Source: Candidatus Egerieousia excrementavium (GTDB lineage: Bacteria; Bacteroidota; Bacteroidia; Bacteroidales; UBA932). Taken from it: a DNA stretch of 31,514 nucleotides. This document shows positions 1 to 6,816 of this stretch, piece after piece. The position numbers were made by a program, and so were the translations under genes. Every line of letters starts with the position of its first letter. The first letter of the stretch is position 1. The notes below the pieces were generated by a model that saw nothing but the letters and a program-made list of their open reading frames with translations, had not been told where the DNA came from and ran no database searches. The stretch is taken from positions 1-31,514 of the forward strand of contig JADINB010000130.1 of NCBI GenBank assembly GCA_017694275.1. Direction: 5' to 3'.

Positions 1-79
1 ATCCATACCGAACAGAGAAGTTAAGCCCATTTGTGCCGATGGTACTGCTATACCAAGTGGGAGAGTAGGTAGCCGCCAA
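1..79 (+). rRNA. rrf: 5S ribosomal RNA, 3' part (5' end outside window)
   Basis: The first bases carry the conserved 5S core: a CCGAACAGAGAAGTTAAGCCC-like stretch at about 7-28, the GCCGATGGTACTGC block at about 36-49, and GTGGGAGAGTAGGTAGCCGCC at about 57-77. The 5' third of the molecule lies upstream of the window. An intrinsic terminator follows within 10 bases, so this is the end of an rRNA operon. The exact 3' end (77-82) is estimated from conservation. Confidence 0.95.
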
Positions 80-86
80 TCTATAG

Positions 87-126
87 AAGGTCCGCAAGAC
101 AGTAATGCCCTGCGGACCTTTTTTGT
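87..126 (+). terminator. Rho-independent terminator of the rRNA operon
   Basis: A perfect 10-bp stem (AAGGTCCGCA at 87-96 with TGCGGACCTT at 111-120) closes a 14-nt loop and runs into a T-rich tail (119-128). It sits directly after the 5S 3' end, as expected for the end of an rRNA transcript. Confidence 0.93.
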
Positions 127-177
127 TAAGTTTTTGTGTGTTTTCAGTCCATATTCGGAAACAATCTTGAAATATTT

Positions 178-185
178 TATTTTTG
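178..185 (+). promoter_or_regulatory. Candidate Bacteroides-type -7 element for the porin gene
   Basis: TATTTTTG matches TAnnTTTG and ends 20 nt before the ATG at 206. No clear TTG lies 19-21 nt upstream (only a TTC near 154-156), so the -33 part is weak. Leaving about 15 nt of leader would agree with the chosen start codon. Confidence 0.45.
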
Positions 186-205
186 CAGCGAAAAATTGTA
201 AAATC

Positions 206-1252
206 ATGCTGAAAAAAATTCTGATAACATCGTTTTTTACAATAATTCTTTTTTTGTCACACTGCAGTCTCACTGCTTCTGGCATTCATGACTCGCTGGG
301 TCTGGAAAATGTTGCTGAACAGGATTATGAAAAGTTGCTGCAGCCGGAGTTTGTGCTGAAGGCAAAATATGAATTCGATGCAGAGGATTGTGCTTCCAGA
401 TTCTCGGTAAGAAATTCAAGAATCGGTTTCAAGGGAACTGTGACTTCGTTTTTCTCATATAAGGCGATGGTAGAGTTGAGCAGTGACGGTGAATTCCAGG
501 TACTCGACCTTTACGGAAAGTTCACTCCATTCAGGAGGCTCTCCATAATTCTCGGACAGAATTCCGTCCCTATATTCAACAGCTACACTACTTCACCTGC
601 GCAACTGGCATTTGCCAACCGGCCATTTATAGGGAAATACTTTCTCAGTACCCGCGATTTGGGTATAAATGTCTTATATCAGATCAAGGAAAAGGGGTTC
701 CCTATTGCAATAGAGGCAGGTGCATACAATGGAGGCGGAATTAACAATCCTCTTTGGGTAAATCCTCCTACATTCGGCGGAAGGATTCTTTTCGGCAGTA
801 TGGAGAGAGGTTTCAGGTCTACTGCAAAAATCTACAGAACTTCTGCAATAGAGCAGAATGATTATCTTATCTGGGGGTGGGATGTAAGATATAAAAACGA
901 GGCATTCAAGATCGAGGCTGAGATAATGGACAGATATAACTATTTTGATGAAAGAGACCTGTTTGCGTCTTATATCCAGTCTACATATAAATTTGAATGT
1001 AACGGTAAAATATTCAACGGTATAGAGCCTGCTCTGCGATGGGATGCCATGGGGTATGATTTTCTCGATAACGGTTTTGGCGTAAACAGAATCACAGCCG
1101 GGCTGAATTTCATTATAAACGTGAAACGGGTGAATGCGCTCTTCAGGGTTGACTACGAACAATATTTCAAGCGGGATGACTTTGCGGAGTTCTCCGAAAA
1201 TGATGAAATGGATAACAACAAGCTGACATTCGAGTTTCTGATATCATTCTGA
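206..1252 (+). CDS. Porin, phosphate-selective porin O/P-like (outer-membrane beta-barrel)
   Basis: The 348-residue product is predicted to be an outer-membrane beta-barrel. The ATG at 206 is preferred over an earlier in-frame ATG at 134, because it gives a clean signal peptide (Lys-Lys, then a hydrophobic run to about residue 22) and because the earlier codon lies in the rRNA terminator tail. The mature part opens with an RNSRIGFKG-type segment at about 70-80 and then alternates aromatic and polar residues in strands. It includes a LYGKFTP..LSIILGQNSVP-type segment typical of Bacteroidota Porin_O_P proteins, and it ends in Phe (FLISF), as barrels usually do. A Cys near residue 20 is not in a good lipobox. 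The substrate cannot be read from sequence; phosphate selectivity is only the family name. The gene stands alone, followed by a palindromic element. Confidence 0.8.
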   Translation: MLKKILITSFFTIILFLSHCSLTASGIHDSLGLENVAEQDYEKLLQPEFVLKAKYEFDAEDCASRFSVRNSRIGFKGTVTSFFSYKAMVELSSDGEFQVLDLYGKFTPFRRLSIILGQNSVPIFNSYTTSPAQLAFANRPFIGKYFLSTRDLGINVLYQIKEKGFPIAIEAGAYNGGGINNPLWVNPPTFGGRILFGSMERGFRSTAKIYRTSAIEQNDYLIWGWDVRYKNEAFKIEAEIMDRYNYFDERDLFASYIQSTYKFECNGKIFNGIEPALRWDAMGYDFLDNGFGVNRITAGLNFIINVKRVNALFRVDYEQYFKRDDFAEFSENDEMDNNKLTFEFLISF

Positions 1253-1271
1253 CAGTATATATATGAAAGAC

Positions 1272-1390
1272 GGTGTGTCATAATTGCAAACTGCTGCGTT
1301 ATTTTCGGAATTCGGGCTAAGTCATTTACTCTAGTAAACTCCTGTCTTCCTCATCCTCAATGCCTTGTATTTTGCTAATTCTTACACACC
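1272..1390. repeat. 119-bp imperfect palindromic element, possible MITE- or REP-like repeat
   Basis: The two ends are inverted: GGTGTGT at 1272 and ACACACC ending at 1390. The match extends inward with gaps (left ATAATTGCAAA, right TTTGCTAATT). The exact middle holds a second inverted repeat, TTTACT-CT-AGTAAA (1325-1338), whose centre (1331.5) coincides with that of the whole element (1331). The arms between are purine-rich on one side and pyrimidine-rich on the other and pair only loosely. No open frame of note is present. It fills most of the gap between the porin and the next terminator. No second copy was seen in this window, so calling it a dispersed repeat is inference. Confidence 0.5.
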
Positions 1391-1392
1391 TT

Positions 1393-1434
1393 AAAGGGGC
1401 TGCATCAAAACATTCATTTTGACACAGCCCCTTT
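1393..1434. terminator. Strong hairpin between convergent genes, probable bidirectional terminator
   Basis: AAAGGGGCTG (1393-1402) pairs with CAGCCCCTTT (1425-1434). After a symmetric CA/CA internal loop, TCAAAA (1405-1410) pairs with TTTTGA (1417-1422). It lies between the porin gene (plus) and the DUF1015 gene (minus), 22 bases past the latter's stop, and could end transcripts from both sides. The T tracts are short (TTT plus flanks). Confidence 0.75.
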
Positions 1435-1456
1435 GTCTATTGCATGCAACCCCTGT

Positions 1457-2695
1457 TCAGTCCAGTTTGTGAATTGTAAGTCCGCTTCTTAATTTAGGCT
1501 CGAACCATGTGGTCTTGGGCGGCATGATGTTGCCGGTGTCGGCAATGTCTATGAGTTGTTTCATGGATACCGGATAGAGTGCGAACGCTGCAGCCATCTC
1601 TCCTGAATCCACACGCTTTTCAAGCTCGCCCAATCCTCTGATTCCTCCTACGAAATCGATTCTCTTTGAGGTGCGGAGATCCTTGATGTCCAATATCTTG
1701 TCTAAAACCAGACTGGAGAGTATTGTAACGTCAAGTACCCCAATCGGGTCGGAATCATCGTATCTGCCCTCCTTTGCCTTTAGCGAATACCACTGTCCGC
1801 CTATGTAGAGCGAAAATTCGTGAAGCGCAGCCGGCCTGTAAGTTTCCTTCCCCTTTTTCTCTACAATGAAATCCTCCGACAGCCTTTCCAGGAACTGTTC
1901 TTGCGTAAGCCCGTTCAAATCCTTGACTACACGATTGTAATCGATGATTTTAAGATGGCTTTCCGGAAATGCCACAGCCATGAAGTAGTTGTACTCCTCG
2001 TCTCCGGTGTGGTTGGGGTTGTTTCTTTTCTTTTCCTCTCCAACCAGTGCAGCGGCAGCTGTCCTGTGATGTCCGTCGGCAACATAAAATGCCGGAATGG
2101 CTGCAAAAATTTCCGTTATGCGTTTTATGGTATCCTCGTTGTCAATAACCCAAAAATGGTGTCCGAATCCGTCTTCTGCCACAAAATCATATTCCGGTTC
2201 ACCTTTTATGACTTCCTTTACGATTTCATTTATTTCGGCATTGTCGGGATATGCAAAGAATACGGGCTCTATATTGGCATTCTGGTTCCTTACATGAATC
2301 ATCCTGTCCTCTTCCTTGTCCTTTCGTGTAAGTTCATGCTTTTTGATATTGCCTTTCATGTAGTCATCCACATAGGCGCAAAGCACAAGTCCGTATTGGG
2401 TACGCCCCTCCATTGTCTGGGCATAGACATAGTAATTTTCCTTCTTGTCCTGTACGAGCCAGCCCTTCTGCTGCCATATCTTGAAATTCTCCATGGCCTT
2501 TTCGTAAGCCTTTTGGGAATGCTCGTCGATAATAGGGTCGAAATCTATTTCAGGCTTTATTATGTGCAACAGCGATTTTTCCGTAGCCTCTGCCTTTGCC
2601 TCTTTTGAGTTGAGTACATCGTAGGGCCTTGAAGCAACCTCCTTTGCAAATGCCTTTGGCGGCCTTAATGCCGCAAACGGTTTGACTTTTACCAT
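1457..2695 (-). CDS. DUF1015 family protein, next to serA/serC
   Basis: This is a 412-residue cytoplasmic protein of the DUF1015 family (recognised by the opening VKVKPFAALRP, SRPYDVL near 22-28, the IKKHELTRKDKEEDR-type segment near 117-131, and YVADGHHRTAAA near 204-215). No signal or membrane segment is seen. Its biochemical function is not established. The DGHHR motif (207-211) resembles the DGxxR-type motif of ParB/sulfiredoxin-fold proteins, which include free-serine kinases; that resemblance is by eye only. The gene starts 24 nt after serA and is last in a six-gene run, so a role tied to serine metabolism is a reasonable guess, not a demonstrated one. Confidence 0.85.
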   Translation of the reverse strand: MVKVKPFAALRPPKAFAKEVASRPYDVLNSKEAKAEATEKSLLHIIKPEIDFDPIIDEHSQKAYEKAMENFKIWQQKGWLVQDKKENYYVYAQTMEGRTQYGLVLCAYVDDYMKGNIKKHELTRKDKEEDRMIHVRNQNANIEPVFFAYPDNAEINEIVKEVIKGEPEYDFVAEDGFGHHFWVIDNEDTIKRITEIFAAIPAFYVADGHHRTAAAALVGEEKKRNNPNHTGDEEYNYFMAVAFPESHLKIIDYNRVVKDLNGLTQEQFLERLSEDFIVEKKGKETYRPAALHEFSLYIGGQWYSLKAKEGRYDDSDPIGVLDVTILSSLVLDKILDIKDLRTSKRIDFVGGIRGLGELEKRVDSGEMAAAFALYPVSMKQLIDIADTGNIMPPKTTWFEPKLRSGLTIHKLD

Positions 2696-2719
2696 AATAT
2701 TACTCTTTTGTGCAGCGTC

Positions 2720-3640
2720 CTATTTGTTTACCTGGAATTTTGTGCAGCCCTCCTTAAAGAACCTGACAATCTGGCTCGCGGCGGCAAGTCCTGCATTTAT
2801 GTTGGCTTCTGCTGTCTCGGCTCCCATTTTCTTTGGGGTTGCAAAGACTCTCTTGCCGAATTTTTCATCAAGAACGGCCTGGTTGGTAGCTGCAATATCA
2901 GTAATGTATTTCAAATCTTCCCTCTCTTCCAGCACCTTTACAAGTTCATCTTCATTGATTACCTCTTTGCGTGCCGTGTTTACAAGGCATCCTCCCTTGG
3001 GCATCTGCTTGAGCAGCTGGTAGCCTATGGAGCCTTTTGTCTGTTCCGTTGCAGGTATGTGCAGTGATATGAAATCAGATTTGGAATAGAGCTCGTTCAA
3101 ATCTTTTGCAACGGTTACGCCATCCTTTTCAATGGTCTCGGCGGGAACAAACGGGTCGAATGCCATTATTTTCATACCGAACCCTTTTGCGTGCGAAGCA
3201 ACCAGACGCCCGACATTGCCGTAGGCCTGGATGCCTAAAGTCTTGCCTTTGAGTTCAGATCCCGTACCTGGGGTGAGCTGGTTCCTTGACATGTAAATCA
3301 TGAAACATAGTGCAAGTTCTGCCACTGCATTCGAGTTCTGCCCAGGCGTGTTCATTGCAACGATGCCTTTTTCCGTACATGCCTTTAGGTCAATATTGTC
3401 ATATCCTGCGCCGGCCCTTACAACTATCTTGAGGTTCCTTGCGGCATCTATCACCTCTTTTGTAACCTTGTCTGAACGTACTATAAGAGCGTCTGCATCT
3501 TTTACCGCATCCAGCAATTCTGATACGGCGGTATATTTTTCAAGGGCGGCGAACGTATAGCCAGCCTCTTCTACAATCTTTTTTATTCCATCTACTGCTA
3601 CCTTTGAAAAAGGTTTTTCTGTAGCTACAAGAACTTTCAT
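2720..3640 (-). CDS. serA: D-3-phosphoglycerate dehydrogenase, short lysine-type
   Basis: The enzyme oxidises 3-phosphoglycerate to 3-phosphohydroxypyruvate with NAD, the first step of serine synthesis. At 306 residues it has only the substrate and NAD-binding domains and no ACT regulatory domain, so feedback inhibition by serine through ACT is not expected. The Rossmann loop is G-I-Q-A-Y-G-N-V-G (about 135-145), with Ala where a Gly is usual. The catalytic Arg lies in NTARKE. Where most D-2-hydroxyacid dehydrogenases have TPHxGA with the catalytic His, this protein reads ATPKKMGA (Lys 270/271). That is the lysine subtype known from Bacteroides and Entamoeba PGDH. It starts 11 nt after serC. 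Confidence 0.93.
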   Translation of the reverse strand: MKVLVATEKPFSKVAVDGIKKIVEEAGYTFAALEKYTAVSELLDAVKDADALIVRSDKVTKEVIDAARNLKIVVRAGAGYDNIDLKACTEKGIVAMNTPGQNSNAVAELALCFMIYMSRNQLTPGTGSELKGKTLGIQAYGNVGRLVASHAKGFGMKIMAFDPFVPAETIEKDGVTVAKDLNELYSKSDFISLHIPATEQTKGSIGYQLLKQMPKGGCLVNTARKEVINEDELVKVLEEREDLKYITDIAATNQAVLDEKFGKRVFATPKKMGAETAEANINAGLAAASQIVRFFKEGCTKFQVNK

Positions 3641-3651
3641 GTCGTATATTT

Positions 3652-4737
3652 TTATTTGTGTAATTTTTCAAAATCCTGCATGCACAAGATGAGCGCCTTC
3701 ACGCTTTCAATAGGGCAGGCATTGTAAATGGAAGCCCTGAATCCTCCTACTGAACGGTGTCCTTTGATACCTACCATGCCTTTCTCCTTTGCATAATTGA
3801 GGAATTCGTCCTGAAGGGCCTCTTTGCCCGGGGCCATTACAAAACATACGTTCATAATCGAGCGGTCTTCCTTTGCCGCAGTTCCTACGAAGAGGGAGTT
3901 TCTGTCAATCTCCTCGTAAAGAAGGGCAGCCTTCTCTTTGTTTATCTTGTTCATGGCTTCAACTCCGCCCATCTCCTTGACCCAGTTGAGGGTTTCATGC
4001 ATTACGAAAATAGAGAATACTGGGGGTGTATTGAACATGGAGCTGTTCTTTCCCTCTTCTCCAATATGGGTCCGGTAGTCTACCATTGTCTGGAGTTTCC
4101 TGTCGACCTTGCCCAGGATGTCTTTGCGTACAATAACGAAAGTTACTCCTGCAGGGCCCACGTTCTTCTGTGCTCCGCCATATATGAGTGCATATTTTCT
4201 TACGTCTATCGGACGGCTCATAATATCTGATGACATGTCTGCGACCAGGGGAACCGGAGAGTCAATGTCTTTCTTTATTTCAGTGCCGTAGATGGTGTTG
4301 TTTGTCGTAATGTGGAAGTAGTCTGCATCTGCGGGAATCTTATACCCTTTGGGAATATATGAATAGGTCTTGTCTTCAGATGAGGCTACAACCTCAACTT
4401 CGCCATAGAACCTGGCCTCCTTGATGGCTTTCTTTGCCCACACGCCTGTCTGCAGATAGGCGGCTTTTTTGTTCAGCAGGTTTGCAGGGACTGTAAAGAA
4501 TTGTGTCGATGCACCTCCGCCCAGAAGCAGGACTGCATAGTCGTCGGGTATGTTGAGCAGTTCGCGCCACAGTTGCTCTGTCTCTTTCATGATTCTTTCC
4601 CAGCCGGGTGAGCGGTGTGAAATTTCCAATATTCCGATTCCTGTGTTGTCAAAATCTCTGATAGCTGCAATTGCAGATTCAATGGCGGGCTTGGGCAATA
4701 CGCAAGGGCCTGCATTAAAATTATGTGCCTGTTTCAT
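3652..4737 (-). CDS. serC: Phosphoserine aminotransferase
   Basis: This PLP enzyme converts 3-phosphohydroxypyruvate and glutamate to phosphoserine and 2-oxoglutarate, the step after SerA; it can also serve pyridoxal phosphate synthesis. The 361 residues match the usual family length. Visible marks are FNAGPCVLP at the N-terminus, EISHRSPGW (38-46), LLLGGGASTQF (70-80) and the PLP lysine K191 in YGGAQKNVGPAG. It lies 23 nt after pyrI and 11 nt before serA on the same strand. No serB (phosphoserine phosphatase) is present in the window. Confidence 0.97.
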   Translation of the reverse strand: MKQAHNFNAGPCVLPKPAIESAIAAIRDFDNTGIGILEISHRSPGWERIMKETEQLWRELLNIPDDYAVLLLGGGASTQFFTVPANLLNKKAAYLQTGVWAKKAIKEARFYGEVEVVASSEDKTYSYIPKGYKIPADADYFHITTNNTIYGTEIKKDIDSPVPLVADMSSDIMSRPIDVRKYALIYGGAQKNVGPAGVTFVIVRKDILGKVDRKLQTMVDYRTHIGEEGKNSSMFNTPPVFSIFVMHETLNWVKEMGGVEAMNKINKEKAALLYEEIDRNSLFVGTAAKEDRSIMNVCFVMAPGKEALQDEFLNYAKEKGMVGIKGHRSVGGFRASIYNACPIESVKALILCMQDFEKLHK

Positions 4738-4760
4738 CTCTATTTTGTTTTGTACTGTTT

Positions 4761-5237
4761 CTATTTGTTTGATAAAATTGTCATGTTGTCTGACATGGTA
4801 TCCTTTTCACAATAGTGGCAATGGAGCAGGAATTTTCCATTGTCGGACATAACCGTCGTGAATCTGGTCTTTACCGGCTGGTGATTGGTTATGCATTTTG
4901 GATTGCCGCATTTGACTATCCCTTCTATCTCCCTGGGAACAGATATGATCTTTTTCTGTACGACCTCAAAATTCTTTATTATGTTTATCTTGGCCTGTGG
5001 GGCTACAAGGGCTATCCTGTTTATTTCATCATCTGCGAAGTATCTGTCGGCGACCTTTATTATGGCCTTTTTGCCCAGCAGCTTGCTTTCAAGGTTTGTC
5101 CCGAACGTTATCTGGTTCTTGCACTCATCCAGATTCAGGATACGTATGACCTTGAAAAGCTGGTTCGACGGAATATGGTCTAAAACTGTTCCGTTTTCTA
5201 TTGCGCTTACTTTCAGTTCTTTTCTTGTGTTTTCCAT
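4761..5237 (-). CDS. pyrI: Aspartate carbamoyltransferase regulatory subunit
   Basis: This non-catalytic subunit carries the allosteric nucleotide site and holds catalytic trimers together through a zinc domain. The product is 158 residues, a normal length. The N-terminal half has the VSAIENGTVLDHIP segment that forms the nucleotide site. The C-terminal half has the four zinc ligands as C110-x4-C115 and C140-x2-C143. It begins 15 nt after pyrB, the standard arrangement for the two subunits. Having PyrI suggests CTP/ATP control at the protein level, and no leader peptide or attenuator is seen upstream of pyrB. Confidence 0.96.
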   Translation of the reverse strand: MENTRKELKVSAIENGTVLDHIPSNQLFKVIRILNLDECKNQITFGTNLESKLLGKKAIIKVADRYFADDEINRIALVAPQAKINIIKNFEVVQKKIISVPREIEGIVKCGNPKCITNHQPVKTRFTTVMSDNGKFLLHCHYCEKDTMSDNMTILSNK

Positions 5238-5252
5238 ATTTTCCGAATTTGA

Positions 5253-6158
5253 CTATTTATATCCCAAAAGATAGGCTATGATTGCCATTCTTACATATAC
5301 ACCGTTTTCAGCCTGTTTGAAGTAGTATGCGTGCGGTGTGTCGTCTACATCCTGGGCTATTTCGTTTATGCGCGGAAGCGGGTGGAGAATCTTCATGTTT
5401 TTCCTTGCATTCTCCAGCATGCCTGCCGTAAGGCTGTAACAGTTCTTTACCTTTTCGTATTCCATTATGTCGGTAAAACGTTCCTGCTGAACGCGGGTCA
5501 TGTAGAGTATATCCGTATCTGCTATGCCTTCAGACAAGTCTGCGGTCTCCTTGTAAGGTATGCCTTTTTTGTCCAGAAAGACTTTGTATTCATACGGCAT
5601 CTTCAATTCGTCCGGGGCAGTGAAGGTGAATTTGGGCGAAAAGTGCGACAGTGCCTGGAGCAGTGAGTGGACAGTTCTGCCATACTTCAAATCTCCCACC
5701 ATGTTTATGTCGATGTTATCCAGGCGCCCCTGTGTCTGCCGTATGGTGTACAGGTCGAGCAGAGTCTGCGACGGGTGTTGGTTGGCACCGTCTCCGGCGT
5801 TTATCACGGGCACGGAAGCAACTTCTGAAGCATACCTCGAACTCCCTTCCAAAGGATGGCGTATGACAATTATGTCTACATAGTTGGAGACCATCTTTAT
5901 AGTGTCCTTGAGGGTCTCTCCCTTGCTGACACTCGTGTTTACCACGTCTGAAAAACCTATCACACGCGCTCCCAGCCGGTTTGCGGCTGTTTCAAAACTG
6001 AGCCTCGTCCTTGTGGAGGGTTCAAAAAAGAGAGTCGCCACAATCTTGTCTCTCAATATTGGCTGGGCCTTGTTTGCTTCAAAGTCTTTTGCCACATCCA
6101 GGATGTGCAGAATCTCCTCTTTTGTAAAGTCATGAATGGATATTAAACTTTTTGGCAT
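5253..6158 (-). CDS. pyrB: Aspartate carbamoyltransferase catalytic subunit
   Basis: The enzyme joins carbamoyl phosphate and aspartate to make N-carbamoyl-aspartate, the committed step of pyrimidine synthesis. All key motifs are present in the 301 residues: the carbamoyl-phosphate loop STRTR (48-52), the lysine of the 80s loop in SKGET (K79), RHPLEGSSR (100-108), H128 in NQHPSQ, GDLKYGRTVHSL and the C-terminal HPLPR. The 5' end overlaps the 3' end of yigZ by 16 nt, indicating translational coupling. pyrI follows 15 nt later. Confidence 0.97.
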   Translation of the reverse strand: MPKSLISIHDFTKEEILHILDVAKDFEANKAQPILRDKIVATLFFEPSTRTRLSFETAANRLGARVIGFSDVVNTSVSKGETLKDTIKMVSNYVDIIVIRHPLEGSSRYASEVASVPVINAGDGANQHPSQTLLDLYTIRQTQGRLDNIDINMVGDLKYGRTVHSLLQALSHFSPKFTFTAPDELKMPYEYKVFLDKKGIPYKETADLSEGIADTDILYMTRVQQERFTDIMEYEKVKNCYSLTAGMLENARKNMKILHPLPRINEIAQDVDDTPHAYYFKQAENGVYVRMAIIAYLLGYK

Positions 6159-6775
6159 ATATCTGAAATTTTTGTTCCTTCAATTTTCTCTAAAGCCTCT
6201 GTGAGCCTTTGTGCCGCACTGAGAGGTACGCTTATCTCCATAAGGCAGTCGTTCCCATAACTGCGGTTGCCTGGAGTGATCTGCATCTGTTTGAGCAATT
6301 TCATGATTCTGTCCATCTGGAGATATTCGAATTGAAGCCTGAAGGGCCGCTTTGCCACCTTTTCCACAATCGTGGAATTTGCGATAGCATCGGCAGCGGC
6401 GCTTTTATATGCCTTTATAAGCCCCGGCACGCCCAGTTTTATCCCTCCGAAATAGCGTACTACGACAATTAAGATATCGCTCAGATTGTTGGACAGAATC
6501 TGTCCGAATATGGGACGGCCAGCAGTAGATGACGGTTCGCCGTCATCATTGGCTCTCCATTCCGCTCCGTCATACCCCAGTCTGTATGCATAACAGTGAT
6601 GCCTGGCATCGAAATACTCTTTTTTCAAACTGAAAATCCTTTCTTTTGCCTCCTCTTCCGTTTCAACAGGAAAGGCATAGGCCAAGAACCTGCTGCCGTT
6701 ATCTTTATAGATTCCGGTTGAAACCGCGGCGATGCTTTTGTAGCGGTCGAAATCGGTATTTCTCTCTGCCTCCAT
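6143..6775 (-). CDS. yigZ: YigZ/IMPACT family protein (UPF0029)
   Basis: This 210-residue cytoplasmic protein has the IMPACT N-terminal domain (RHHCYAYRLG about 57-66, NDDGEPSSTAGRPI about 74-87, VVVRYFGGIKLG about 102-113) followed by a DUF1949-type C-terminal domain. Relatives are linked to translation control, but the bacterial function is not settled. It is first in the minus-strand run and overlaps pyrB by 16 nt. Its ATG is the only in-frame ATG near the conserved start, and lies only about 10 nt from its predicted -7 element, so the mRNA should have almost no leader. Confidence 0.92.
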   Translation of the reverse strand: MEAERNTDFDRYKSIAAVSTGIYKDNGSRFLAYAFPVETEEEAKERIFSLKKEYFDARHHCYAYRLGYDGAEWRANDDGEPSSTAGRPIFGQILSNNLSDILIVVVRYFGGIKLGVPGLIKAYKSAAADAIANSTIVEKVAKRPFRLQFEYLQMDRIMKLLKQMQITPGNRSYGNDCLMEISVPLSAAQRLTEALEKIEGTKISDICQKV

Positions 6776-6781
6776 ACCAAA

Positions 6782-6812
6782 TTGTAAAAGTAGGCTCTTT
6801 TTTGTAATTTTG
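6782..6812 (+). promoter_or_regulatory. Promoter for the acyl-CoA reductase gene
   Basis: TTG (6782-6784), then exactly 20 nt, then TAATTTTG (6805-6812), a perfect match to the Bacteroides consensus. The predicted start of transcription is about 6816-6819, that is, at the ATG (6817), so the message would be leaderless or nearly so. Its -33 and -7 elements interleave with those of the minus-strand promoter. Confidence 0.7.
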
Positions 6813-6815
6813 CAA
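6785..6815 (-). promoter_or_regulatory. Promoter for yigZ-pyrBI-serCA-DUF1015
   Basis: Read on the minus strand, TTG (6815-6813) is followed by exactly 20 nt and then TACTTTTA (6792-6785), a 7-of-8 match to TAnnTTTG. Transcription would start near 6778-6781, with the yigZ ATG at 6775. It is completely superimposed on the plus-strand promoter of the neighbouring acyl-CoA reductase gene. Confidence 0.6.
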
Positions 6816-6816
6816 T

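Noticed and set aside
134..205. N-terminal extension of the porin from the ATG at 134
   Set aside because: It would begin within the rRNA terminator tail, precede the predicted promoter box and hide the signal peptide.
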